From positions 1-43,819 of the IMG/VR virus record IMGVR_UViG_3300033149_006413: 43,819 nt of DNA; one strand, given 5' to 3'. This DNA comes from a virus. Both the position numbers and the translations under genes were made by a program. The notes below the pieces were generated by a model. The model saw only the letters and a program-made list of their open reading frames with translations. It made no database searches and was not told where the DNA came from. Shown here piece by piece: positions 25,177-30,931 of the stretch. Position 1 is the stretch's first letter. Each line of letters starts with the position of its first letter.

Positions 25177-25642
25177 TCGGTTCAACCTCGACAAAGAGCA
25201 TTGGAAGTAGATACCACACGCCCAATTTAAACTCTTCGTCGTTCTCGACGCATTGCAGCAGGGTCTTTACAATCTCTGCCGTCCTCACGGTCTCCGTGAT
25301 GTCGCCCGACACACGCTTTCTCACGCGTTCGAGAATACGCTTCGATATCTGCTCGACCTCGTTCCCCGTCATCGACTTGTCGGGTACGATAGGTCTCGGA
25401 TTGTGCAGGGCGAGGATGGTCGCTGCGAACGCTTCCTCTTCCCGGGTGTACCCATCGAATGCGGAGATGTCGCCGAAGAGGTACAAGTCTGCCTTGTGTT
25501 CGTTCATATCCGCTATTACCTCCTCCGCCCTCTCATGTGTGAGGCCGAAGTGTACGGAGAGTAGTTCGTCTCCCGTGCTGTCTTTTTTCATACGGACCTG
25601 CATAGGCCCGACCTTTTCATATCCTTTCGTCATATCATTCAC
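25160..25642 (-). CDS. small early-family protein 1 (FGLTxER family)
   Basis: This 160-residue, helical, acidic protein carries FGLTHERAEEV near residue 32 and ends with a helix pair LLQCVENDEEFKLGVWYLL. The same two-part pattern recurs in four nearby genes, so it belongs to a local paralogous family. The start is GTG 25642 or ATG 25633; GGGGAGGAG precedes both. The leader holds two GC hairpins. Function unknown. Confidence 0.6.
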   Translation of the reverse strand: MNDMTKGYEKVGPMQVRMKKDSTGDELLSVHFGLTHERAEEVIADMNEHKADLYLFGDISAFDGYTREEEAFAATILALHNPRPIVPDKSMTGNEVEQISKRILERVRKRVSGDITETVRTAEIVKTLLQCVENDEEFKLGVWYLLPMLFVEVEPNAQAG

Positions 25643-25648
25643 ACTCCT

Positions 25649-25706
25649 CCCCGCAACTCGCTCTGCGCGGGGGTCAAAAATTACCCCCTCCCTTTTGACG
25701 GGGAGG
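25649..25706 (-). promoter_or_regulatory. leader with two GC hairpins before gene 25160-25642
   Basis: Hairpin 1 is CCCCGC/GCGGGG (25649-25672), ending directly against the Shine-Dalgarno. Hairpin 2 is CCTCCC/GGGAGG (25687-25706) with a TTTTGACG loop (plus-strand reading). Both lie between the TATA-like box near 25715 and the start codon, so they would be in the 5' UTR. Confidence 0.65.
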
Positions 25707-25712
25707 AGGAGT

Positions 25713-25728
25713 ATGTATATATTAGTTA
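25713..25728 (-). promoter_or_regulatory. TATA box overlapping palindrome half-site
   Basis: The minus strand reads TAACTAATATATACAT. TATATA is a likely promoter for the 25160-25642 gene, and TAACTAAT is 8 bp of the 12-bp half-site TTAATAACTAAT found in the 47-bp palindromes. A protein that binds the palindrome could block TBP here. Confidence 0.5.
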
Positions 25729-26010
25729 CCCGCCGAACAGGGAGGACGTCAGATGTATCCTCTCCATGATGTGGGGGAAGATGCAGACGGCGCAGTAGTG
25801 CGCCTCCCGCTCATCTTTCGGCACCTTCGACATGACGGTGACGAAGATGTCGGTCAGGCTAACCATCTCTTCATCCTCGCCGCCTGTCAGCTCGTCCAGG
25901 AACTCCTCGGACTTGATGTACTCGTCTATCTCCGCCGAGCGCTCCTCCGGTATCCCGAACACCACGTCGAGCATGTCGGCGTCGTGGTCGAGCTCGAATG
26001 GTAGTTTCAT
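25726..26010 (-). CDS. small early-family protein 2
   Basis: The protein has 94 residues from ATG 26010, with GGAGGTATCTC upstream. FGIPEERSAEI (around residue 17) and a C-terminal helix (REAHYCAVCIFPHIMERIHL) align with the FGLTxER family of this region. It is acidic throughout. Function unknown. Confidence 0.6.
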   Translation of the reverse strand: MKLPFELDHDADMLDVVFGIPEERSAEIDEYIKSEEFLDELTGGEDEEMVSLTDIFVTVMSKVPKDEREAHYCAVCIFPHIMERIHLTSSLFGG

Positions 26011-26267
26011 GCGAGATACCTCCATCCGCCGCATATCAGAGCGCCGAGCTCCTGTTTGTTCCCCGCTACCTCGACGAGAAGTTCGTACTTCTGCGAGCGG
26101 CTGCACGCCTCGTCGCCGTACCTCTCGTGCTGTAGCCTGGAGACCTCTGCCATGAGGGCCTCCAGCCGTTCCCTCGATGTGTCGAAGGCCTCGGACAGCG
26201 TCTCCGTGCCCAACAGCACATCGAAACCGAGTGGGCTCACGCCCACACATTTCTTTCCTTTCTCCAT
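26007..26267 (-). CDS. small early-family protein 3
   Basis: The protein has 86 residues from ATG 26267, after GGAGGAATAAG. FDTSRERLEALMAEV followed by LLVEVAGNKQELGALICGG fits the family pattern: an ER-x-x-E-[LIV] helix, then a (D/N)-x-QEL helix. It overlaps the next gene by 4 nt. This is the most divergent of the five members. Confidence 0.55.
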   Translation of the reverse strand: MEKGKKCVGVSPLGFDVLLGTETLSEAFDTSRERLEALMAEVSRLQHERYGDEACSRSQKYELLVEVAGNKQELGALICGGWRYLA

Positions 26268-26281
26268 GCTTATTCCTCCAA

Positions 26282-26401
26282 TCACTCCCACGCCTTGCGC
26301 CCACAACGGGTGCAGATGGCTGGGAATGAAGCGTTACGCATACCGCACCTCGTGCATTTCCACATGGGTGCGAAATAGTCGATGGGGTGCTTACTCTGCA
26401 C
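26282..26401 (-). CDS. 39-residue zinc ribbon
   Basis: GTG 26401 starts a product with MWKCTRCGMR and AICTRCGRKAWE, two CxxC pairs about 14 residues apart. It overlaps the upstream stop by 11 nt. The Cys spacing is regular and the stop is close to the next RBS. Confidence 0.55.
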   Translation of the reverse strand: MQSKHPIDYFAPMWKCTRCGMRNASFPAICTRCGRKAWE

Positions 26402-26867
26402 CGCCGTCATAATACTCCTCTCCCTCGACTGTCCACATGCGGTGCGCTTCCATCACGCACTCGCCGTCGTCGTACGGATGCTCATCGATGTACCACTCGA
26501 TATCGTCGGGTATCTCGATGATGGTGTAAGGATGCGCTTTAGTACCCAACTCCTCTATCGCCTGGATGAATAGAGGGTCCGTCCTCTCCACGAGATGGAG
26601 TGGCGGGATTGCATACTCCTTCACCTTCTCCGAATCGGGATACGCCCCGACATCCTTCGTGGTATACTCCCGCGCCTCCGGGAATATACGCACATCGAGT
26701 GTTCGCTGGTACTCATCCCAACGCACCCATCGCCACCTATACTCGAGCATCTGGATGACGTACGTGGTCAACTCCACGCCCTTGAGTGCGTAGTACCGCA
26801 GGATGAGGTCCCTCGGCATCCTCGCTTCAGTCCTTTTACTCAGCCAAATCTTTATACGCCCGCTCAT
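26391..26867 (-). CDS. hypothetical protein
   Basis: The protein has 158 residues. A basic N-terminus (GRIKIWLSKRTEARMPRD) precedes an aromatic-rich helical part (VIQMLEYRWRWVRWDEYQR) and an acidic C-terminal half. Not recognised; no known motif seen. Confidence 0.55.
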   Translation of the reverse strand: MSGRIKIWLSKRTEARMPRDLILRYYALKGVELTTYVIQMLEYRWRWVRWDEYQRTLDVRIFPEAREYTTKDVGAYPDSEKVKEYAIPPLHLVERTDPLFIQAIEELGTKAHPYTIIEIPDDIEWYIDEHPYDDGECVMEAHRMWTVEGEEYYDGGAE

Positions 26868-26873
26868 TCCGCA

Positions 26874-27089
26874 TCACCCCCTCCACTTCTTCCTTCTCCT
26901 CTTCGAGATGACCTGATTGGCATCTCTACTCTTCGTTCTGGCGCAGCCAGTCCGGTCCTGTCCCGCACGTGAGCCGTGTACGGAGTGTATCTCGGCCTTG
27001 CACGGGTGAAAGAGTTGTCGTCCCTTTCCATACTTATATCCCGCACGGAGGGCCTCGATAAGTTGTTTCTTCGTCCACACTATCATCAC
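26874..27089 (-). CDS. basic hypothetical protein
   Basis: The protein has 71 residues and is strongly basic, especially the last 20 residues (SKRRRKKWRG). It starts with MMIVWTKKQLIEALRAGYKY and its stop lies 7 bp before the next start. Nucleic-acid binding is plausible. An overlapping frame at 26864-27046 is judged a shadow. Confidence 0.45.
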   Translation of the reverse strand: MMIVWTKKQLIEALRAGYKYGKGRQLFHPCKAEIHSVHGSRAGQDRTGCARTKSRDANQVISKRRRKKWRG

Positions 27090-27101
27090 ACACCACCTCG
27101 C

Positions 27102-27503
27102 TCAGTAGCTGGCGAGTATCTTCGGCTTCTTCCCGTCCTTCTCCAACACGGCGTGCAGCTCCACGAAGTCAATGAACGACTGCACCGCCGGATGCTCCTC
27201 GTCTATCTCCTCGCCGTAGACGTTCTTGTAGCGGAGTATCACCGCTTTCTTGACCTCGGGGAGTCTTCGACGAAGCACGGCGTTGGGTATCACCTCGCCG
27301 TCGTAGTTCATCCAATCCTCATCTGTGAACTCCGGATGCTCTGCGAACGCCTCCGGCACGAGGATTTGTGTGGCGTAGGGCGAACCGTGGTACGCTTCAC
27401 GGAGGTATCCTACCTTCCCCGCCGTCACGTCGAAGCCGCAATACTGCGCCTCTCTCTCTTCACGTGTCATGTCCTTCCAACGGAGATATACGTCTATCCC
27501 CAT
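27102..27503 (-). CDS. hypothetical protein (GIDVYLRW-type)
   Basis: The protein has 133 residues. The start MGIDVYLRWKDMTREEREAQ and GYLREAYHGSPYAT give it a distinctive look I associate with small accessory proteins of viruses and plasmids, but no function is known to me. GAGGTGATGTGA precedes the start. Confidence 0.55.
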   Translation of the reverse strand: MGIDVYLRWKDMTREEREAQYCGFDVTAGKVGYLREAYHGSPYATQILVPEAFAEHPEFTDEDWMNYDGEVIPNAVLRRRLPEVKKAVILRYKNVYGEEIDEEHPAVQSFIDFVELHAVLEKDGKKPKILASY

Positions 27504-27680
27504 TCACATCACCTCTTCGAAGAACCCGGAGTGGCGAAGTGCCCGATAGGCCGCACGTCCGGGGGTCAGTCCTTCCTCGAACCAGTCACGATAGGGCTGG
27601 TCGGGGAGGTCGTCGCTCACAATGCCGATGTTCCTGTCGAGAGTGTTATCTAACTCCCGCATCCATTCTTCAAATTCCAT
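27504..27680 (-). CDS. small acidic phage-type protein (DLPD motif)
   Basis: The protein has 58 residues from ATG 27680, with GGAGGTGAGTAA upstream. SDDLPDQPYRDWFEEGLTP followed by an Ala-rich helix resembles a class of small phage proteins with DLPD and aromatic-acidic helices. Its leader and first codons (ATGGAATTTG) match those of the gene at 28393-28659. Confidence 0.6.
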   Translation of the reverse strand: MEFEEWMRELDNTLDRNIGIVSDDLPDQPYRDWFEEGLTPGRAAYRALRHSGFFEEVM

Positions 27681-27694
27681 TTACTCACCTCCAT

Positions 27695-27743
27695 GTCCGC
27701 ACACAACGGACTGTCACGCCCGCACGGCGTGTACCATGCGGGC
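27695..27743 (-). promoter_or_regulatory. two leader hairpins before gene 27504-27680
   Basis: Hairpin GTCCG/CGGAC (27695-27711) abuts the Shine-Dalgarno. A second, GCCCGCA/TGCGGGC (27718-27743), lies upstream. The ACAGTCCG flank of the first hairpin is shared with the leader at 28673-28693. Confidence 0.6.
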
Positions 27744-27760
27744 CGCGGTCCATGTGCGAC

Positions 27761-27807
27761 GAATTAGTTAATAACTAACTAATGATTAATTAGTTATTAA
27801 TTAATTC
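27761..27807 (-). repeat. 47-bp AT-rich oriented palindrome, copy 2 (inverted)
   Basis: Read on the minus strand it has the same arms as copies 1 and 3 (GAATTAATTAATAACTAAT left, complement of GAATTAGTTAATAAC right) and the same GGGTA left flank. The centre differs over about 10 bp. It follows directly on the stop of the Csx16-like gene. Confidence 0.9.
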
Positions 27808-28097
27808 TACCCTACCTTACGCACTTCATAGCGTGTGAGCTTGCAGCCGAAGCGCTCCAGCTCCTCGGCTGTCAGCTCTGCACCACGTTTCTCCCTCGGC
27901 ACTGACATCTCGAGATGCCAGTACTCGGCGCACTCCGCTGCGAGCTGCACGGGCAGGATACCGACGACTCTCTTCCCTCGCACGAGCTCGGGCGTTGCGT
28001 GAGTGATGACCCGCGCCTCCCCGAACTCGGGATGGTGCTTGTTGAGCCACTGCAGGGCCCCGACGTGTCTCGTCACAATCACCGTCTCCACGCTCAT
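27807..28097 (-). CDS. csx16: Csx16-like protein (type III CRISPR-associated family), putative anti-CRISPR
   Basis: The 96-residue protein matches the Csx16/VVA1548 family in order and spacing: VIVTRHVGALQWLNKH at the N-terminus, VITHATPELVRGKRVVGILPVQLAA in the centre, and EYWHLEMSVPREKRG then AELTAEEL at the C-terminus. The family occurs next to type III CRISPR loci and has been proposed to act on cyclic oligoadenylate messengers. No cas genes or CRISPR array are present here, so a virus-borne copy would most simply dampen host type III signalling. It overlaps the upstream family-member gene by 4 nt. Confidence 0.8.
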   Translation of the reverse strand: MSVETVIVTRHVGALQWLNKHHPEFGEARVITHATPELVRGKRVVGILPVQLAAECAEYWHLEMSVPREKRGAELTAEELERFGCKLTRYEVRKVG

Positions 28098-28396
28098 ATC
28101 ATCCCTCCCATTATCGATTTGAAGGAGGCGAACCCGGTCGTTAGACCGAGTATCAATTCCTGTTCGTTCCGGCAGGTCTCGATTATCACCTCGACGACTC
28201 TGCCGGCGTCCATCATGCCCTTCATCTCCGCCTCGGTGAGCACTTTCATCCCGAGCTCACTGGCGAGCTCGTTCACCCGCTCCTCCGTCAGCCCGAGGTC
28301 CTCGTAGAGAGCGCTCTCGGCGTGCTTCTTCGTGTCGAACCCGTGGAGGACGAACTTGTGCCCCCCGAACTCCTTCTCCACCTTCTCGTACTTCAT
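28094..28396 (-). CDS. small early-family protein 4
   Basis: The protein has 100 residues from ATG 28396, with GGAGGTGAAGG upstream. LGLTEERVNELASEL and VIIETCRNEQELILGLTTG show the family pattern most clearly. It is directly upstream of, and coupled to, the Csx16-like gene, so an anti-defence or early host-takeover role is possible by association only. Confidence 0.6.
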   Translation of the reverse strand: MKYEKVEKEFGGHKFVLHGFDTKKHAESALYEDLGLTEERVNELASELGMKVLTEAEMKGMMDAGRVVEVIIETCRNEQELILGLTTGFASFKSIMGGMI

Positions 28397-28659
28397 CCCT
28401 TCACCTCCTTCCCGAGCATGATGAATGCCGTGACGCACACGGTGAGCAGCCATGCGAGCTCCTGCTGGTCCTCTGCGACTTCGAGGGCGACCCGAAGTGC
28501 GTCCGCCGTCGTCATGTGTTCTCTCTTCTCCAGCCCGGTCACGAAGCCGGTCTGGAGTTCCTCCATGCGCTCATCGGTGATGCCGAACATCTCCGAGAAC
28601 GACTCGTTGGGGGTCTCGTAGAGCATGATACCCCCGGCATTTTCCTTTCCAAATTCCAT
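28393..28659 (-). CDS. small early-family protein 5
   Basis: The protein has 88 residues. FGITDERMEELQTGF and LRVALEVAEDQQELAWLL match family member 4. Its end overlaps the next start by 4 nt, so members 5 and 4 and the Csx16-like gene form a coupled trio. Confidence 0.6.
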   Translation of the reverse strand: MEFGKENAGGIMLYETPNESFSEMFGITDERMEELQTGFVTGLEKREHMTTADALRVALEVAEDQQELAWLLTVCVTAFIMLGKEVKG

Positions 28660-28672
28660 TTACTTACCTCCT

Positions 28673-28733
28673 GTCCCGATATTTGCACGGGACTGTCCCG
28701 GTATAGAGGGGGGATGCCCCAACATACTCGGGG
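28673..28733 (-). promoter_or_regulatory. leader hairpins before gene 28393-28659
   Basis: GTCCCG/CGGGAC (28673-28693) lies just before AGGAGGTAAGTAAATG. A weaker CCCC/GGGG stem lies at 28717-28733. The sequence around the first hairpin and the start codon is a close relative of the 27695 leader. Confidence 0.6.
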
Positions 28734-28747
28734 TTCCGTGCGTGACG

Positions 28748-28942
28748 TCACTTCAGGAGCTGTGCGGCGCACCTGCGAATATCGATGCGCAGTGCTCCCA
28801 TCTTGGCGAGTTTCTCGATTACGACGGGGTCGTTGAGGCACTCCATCGTGTTCATGCGGTAGACACTCCTCGCCTGTTTGTATCTCTCGTGGGAGAGTAG
28901 GAGATTTTTCAACTTCTCTTCCGCCCCGTCCACGACACTCAT
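28748..28942 (-). CDS. small helical hypothetical protein
   Basis: The protein has 64 residues from ATG 28942, overlapping the upstream stop by 4 nt. It is helical and basic (EEKLKNLLLSHERYKQARSV; MGALRIDIRRCAAQLLK). Not recognised. Confidence 0.5.
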   Translation of the reverse strand: MSVVDGAEEKLKNLLLSHERYKQARSVYRMNTMECLNDPVVIEKLAKMGALRIDIRRCAAQLLK

Positions 28943-29280
28943 TCCCACACCTCGACGACTTTATTCTCCGTATCGAGGGCCACGTGCTGGCCCTCGTGTC
29001 CCCTGCGCCGGCAACAGATGAAGGGTAGGTCGTCCGGCTTCGTCTCCCGGCAGGCCCTGTAGTAGGAATCGGGGAACACCTCCCCCTCCTCCACCCGCAT
29101 CCCCGGCTCGTACCACACATCGACAATCTTATCCTCGTCTGTCACGGCGACGTGCGCTCCCTCGTGCCCCGCCCTGCGACAGCAGAGGTAGCCGGAGTGC
29201 CTCGCCGTGCACGTCTCACTCGCCTTCTCCGGGAACTCGGGGTCCCCGGGCTCTACATACTTTCCCGTTTCGTATTCCAT
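28939..29280 (-). CDS. tandem Cys/His-module protein
   Basis: The 113-residue protein contains two copies of a module of about 35 residues. Each has a Cys, then CCRRxGHEGxHVA, then a strand K-[IV]-V-[DE]-VW. The Cys and His residues (C-x(n)-CC...H...H) suggest one zinc site per copy. Start ATG 29280 follows GAGGTGAAC and a GC hairpin. Function unknown; metal binding is inferred. Confidence 0.6.
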   Translation of the reverse strand: MEYETGKYVEPGDPEFPEKASETCTARHSGYLCCRRAGHEGAHVAVTDEDKIVDVWYEPGMRVEEGEVFPDSYYRACRETKPDDLPFICCRRRGHEGQHVALDTENKVVEVWE

Positions 29281-29296
29281 TTCGTTCACCTCGTAG

Positions 29297-29315
29297 CGCC
29301 CCGACGTGCGGGGCG
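29297..29315 (-). promoter_or_regulatory. leader hairpin before gene 28939-29280
   Basis: CGCCCCG/CGGGGCG form a perfect 7-bp stem with an ACGTG loop, ending 5-6 nt before the Shine-Dalgarno. Upstream (29316-29360) are two B-box-like strings on the minus strand, GGTTCAAGGCC and GGTTCGACCCC. Each lies in a short stem, but no complete tRNA is present. Confidence 0.6.
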
Positions 29316-29360
29316 TAGGGCTGTGCACCGGGGTCGAACCGGGCACCGGGCCTTGAACCC

Positions 29361-29510
29361 TTACAGCCTGCTGATGTATATCTCGTAGCGTCCGAGCCAG
29401 AGGGTCACGTCACGCCCCGTCACTGCGCACCCCAGCGTGAACGTGCTGGTGGTAAGCACTTCGAGGCGCATAGGCCCGACAGCATATGCTCTCCTCACGA
29501 ACCTCCCCAT
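29361..29510 (-). CDS. small beta-rich hypothetical protein
   Basis: The protein has 49 residues from ATG 29510, six bases after GGAGGTG. It begins MGRFVRRAYAVGPMRLEV and is basic and beta-rich. Not recognised. The stop TAA is followed by the T-arm-like leader of the next gene. Confidence 0.5.
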   Translation of the reverse strand: MGRFVRRAYAVGPMRLEVLTTSTFTLGCAVTGRDVTLWLGRYEIYISRL

Positions 29511-29515
29511 GCGCA

Positions 29516-29962
29516 TCACCTCCGATTGCGTGCGATTCGCATCCGCCGGATGCTCATTAATAACTCCTCGTGCTCTAACTCCGCTTGAAGGAGTGTAAAT
29601 TCCACCTCTTCCTGCGGGGTCTTGTACTTGAATTTTTCCAACTGCTTGAGCCGTTCTGCCCGGTACGCCCGTGCTCCCTCGTACGGGCTGTCGCCCAGCA
29701 GCCGCAACTCCCCGCCCTGCTCGAACGGGAAGACGGAACAGAGAGCGTTCAGGCGACGGCGCACGTCCTTGAGCTGCGGGGTCAACTCACGCAACTCCGA
29801 CTCAAGAGCCTCGACGACGGGGCCGAAGCGCGGGTCCTTGAGGCGTGTAGATAACTCCACGTCGTGAACGAGTGCGTGCGCACGGAAGGACAGGCGACGA
29901 TGCTCTATCGCCAACGAGCGTATCTCTACAGATAAAAGAACCTGAATCCGTGTTATCGACAT
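29516..29962 (-). CDS. coiled-coil hypothetical protein
   Basis: The protein has 148 residues from ATG 29962, after GAGGTGCCGC. It is almost wholly helical with heptad-like patterns (LESELRELTPQLKDVRRRLN; LLQAELEHEELLMSIRRM). Upstream ATGs in the same frame overlap the terminator of the preceding gene and are rejected. Confidence 0.6.
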   Translation of the reverse strand: MSITRIQVLLSVEIRSLAIEHRRLSFRAHALVHDVELSTRLKDPRFGPVVEALESELRELTPQLKDVRRRLNALCSVFPFEQGGELRLLGDSPYEGARAYRAERLKQLEKFKYKTPQEEVEFTLLQAELEHEELLMSIRRMRIARNRR

Positions 29963-29986
29963 AGTGCGGCACCTCATAAATCTTGA

Positions 29987-30021
29987 CAAAAAAAAATATT
30001 CGCCCCAGCATACGCTGGGGC
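29987..30021 (-). terminator. intrinsic-type terminator after gene 30040-30399
   Basis: On the minus strand GCCCCAGC-GTAT-GCTGGGGC (30002-30021) is followed by GAATATTTTTTTTT, a perfect 8-bp stem plus a run of nine T. It lies 18 bp after the gene stop. Archaeal terminators usually need only the T-tract, but this would work as either type. Confidence 0.8.
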
Positions 30022-30039
30022 TTGTCTCAGATTGGGGCT

Positions 30040-30399
30040 TCACTCCTTGAGAAGCACTTCCGATTCGTCGAGTGCTTGCCTGATGTCGTCACACGTCGGG
30101 GACTCGTCCCCTACGAAGTCCCAACGAATGAATTTCCCGTCGCCCTTGCTTTTTGCGACAGGCACAGCTTTCGGGACAGGCTTTCCCTTGATTTCTTCTG
30201 CTATCAGCGCTATGATTGAATTCAGGCGCTGGGCGTCGTTGATATTCCTTGAAACTGTCTTAGACAGTGTCATCAGGCGGGAATACCTTTTATGTTCGCT
30301 CGTCTGGCTCGTCACCTTTGCTCTTTCAAGCGCCTCTTTTGGGTCAACACCCTCAGATATCAGCGCTTCAAAGACTTTTGGGTCTATTTTCACGTTCAT
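30040..30399 (-). CDS. hypothetical early protein
   Basis: The protein has 119 residues. The N-terminal helix KIDPKVFEALISEGVDPKEALERA has the look of a short DNA- or protein-binding helix pair. The middle is helical and basic, the end acidic. It is the first minus-strand gene of the early region, with its own promoter (30450-30471), leader hairpin and terminator, so it is likely a monocistronic, strongly expressed early gene. Not recognised. Confidence 0.6.
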   Translation of the reverse strand: MNVKIDPKVFEALISEGVDPKEALERAKVTSQTSEHKRYSRLMTLSKTVSRNINDAQRLNSIIALIAEEIKGKPVPKAVPVAKSKGDGKFIRWDFVGDESPTCDDIRQALDESEVLLKE

Positions 30400-30415
30400 T
30401 TTCTTTCAACTCCTA

Positions 30416-30435
30416 ACGTGTGCCCCCGCACACGT
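30416..30435 (-). promoter_or_regulatory. leader hairpin before gene 30040-30399
   Basis: ACGTGTGC and GCACACGT form a perfect 8-bp stem with a 4-nt loop, just upstream of TAGGAGTTG. It is one of at least six similar hairpin-before-RBS leaders on this strand. Confidence 0.7.
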
Positions 30436-30449
30436 CACATGCATATTAT

Positions 30450-30471
30450 CCTCATGGTATATAAAGGTAAA
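30450..30471 (-). promoter_or_regulatory. early-type BRE/TATA promoter, copy C
   Basis: The minus strand reads TTTTACCTTTATATACCATG then AGG. It lies 57 bp before gene 30040-30399 and shares the ACCTTTATATAC-[CT]-ATGAG core with copies A and B. Confidence 0.8.
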
Positions 30472-30632
30472 ATGATATTTTTCAATGTCATTTTTTGTAA
30501 TAATGTTATGATATCGGGTCGAATTGTAACGTTTTGACAGGAAATGTGCAAAAAAATAGGCACTTTTTGAAGGGACAAACCGGAATTCCCCCTTCCTCCT
30601 CAAAATTTGCGGGAAAAATTTTACAAAACAAA

Positions 30633-30680
30633 CCTTAATAACTAATTTTCATTTCCTATTAAGGAACAAAGTGTTATATA
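30633..30680 (+). promoter_or_regulatory. operator-like inverted repeat and TATA box for 30716 gene
   Basis: CCTTAATA (30633) and TATTAAGG (30657) are perfect inverted arms, and the left one continues as the palindrome half-site TTAATAACTAAT. The box GTTATATA follows at 30673-30680, 39 bp before the start. The site is placed as an upstream activator or operator would be. Confidence 0.6.
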
Positions 30681-30715
30681 CCCACGCGCGCCATACATAC
30701 CGCGGAGGAAAACAC

Positions 30716-30931
30716 ATGAGACTGCCAACACTGCGCGACCTCATGACACAGCGCGAACGCGCACGAGCGCAAATGGCCCCGTTCAAGCCGAAAGGGTACT
30801 GCCCAATCCACGGGCGCGTCAACATGGTCAAGGTCGCGAAGCGCACGCCCCTCAACCGCGTGCACATACGCTGGGAATGCGAGGAGTGCGTCACGAGCCT
30901 ACACTCATATCGCGCCTTCAGGACAGGGTGA
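30716..30931 (+). CDS. small zinc-finger protein, first gene of plus block
   Basis: The protein has 71 residues from ATG 30716, with GGAGGAAAACAC upstream. It is basic and carries CPIHGRV and CEECVT, a likely zinc site. Its position just after the operator-like site and before the terminase genes makes it a candidate regulator of the late block, which is inference. Confidence 0.6.
   Translation: MRLPTLRDLMTQRERARAQMAPFKPKGYCPIHGRVNMVKVAKRTPLNRVHIRWECEECVTSLHSYRAFRTG

Larger units (their letters stand above)
30400..30715. other. divergent control region
   Basis: This AT-rich intergenic stretch of 316 bp separates the minus-strand early block from the plus-strand structural block. It holds the minus promoter, a GTGC/GCAC stem followed by TTTTT (30545-30567), a half-site TTAATAACTAAT (30635-30646) within an 8-bp inverted repeat (30633-30664), and the plus promoter. 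A 65-codon minus frame inside it lacks an RBS and is not accepted. It is a reasonable place for a replication origin, but nothing proves it. Confidence 0.6.

Noticed and set aside
26864-27046. Alternative 60-codon minus frame overlapping 26874-27089
   Set aside because: The competing frame starts at a better position after a 12-bp gap and its stop is coupled to the next start; this frame overlaps the following gene.
29316-29400. Possible tRNA gene on the minus strand, suggested by GGTTCGACCCC
   Set aside because: No D-arm, anticodon arm or 7-bp acceptor stem can be formed, and the upstream sequence is the coding end of a 49-residue protein.
30406-30603. 65-codon minus-strand frame in the control region
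   Set aside because: It has no ribosome binding site, overlaps the promoter and leader hairpin of 30040-30399, and is AT-rich with unusual residue use.
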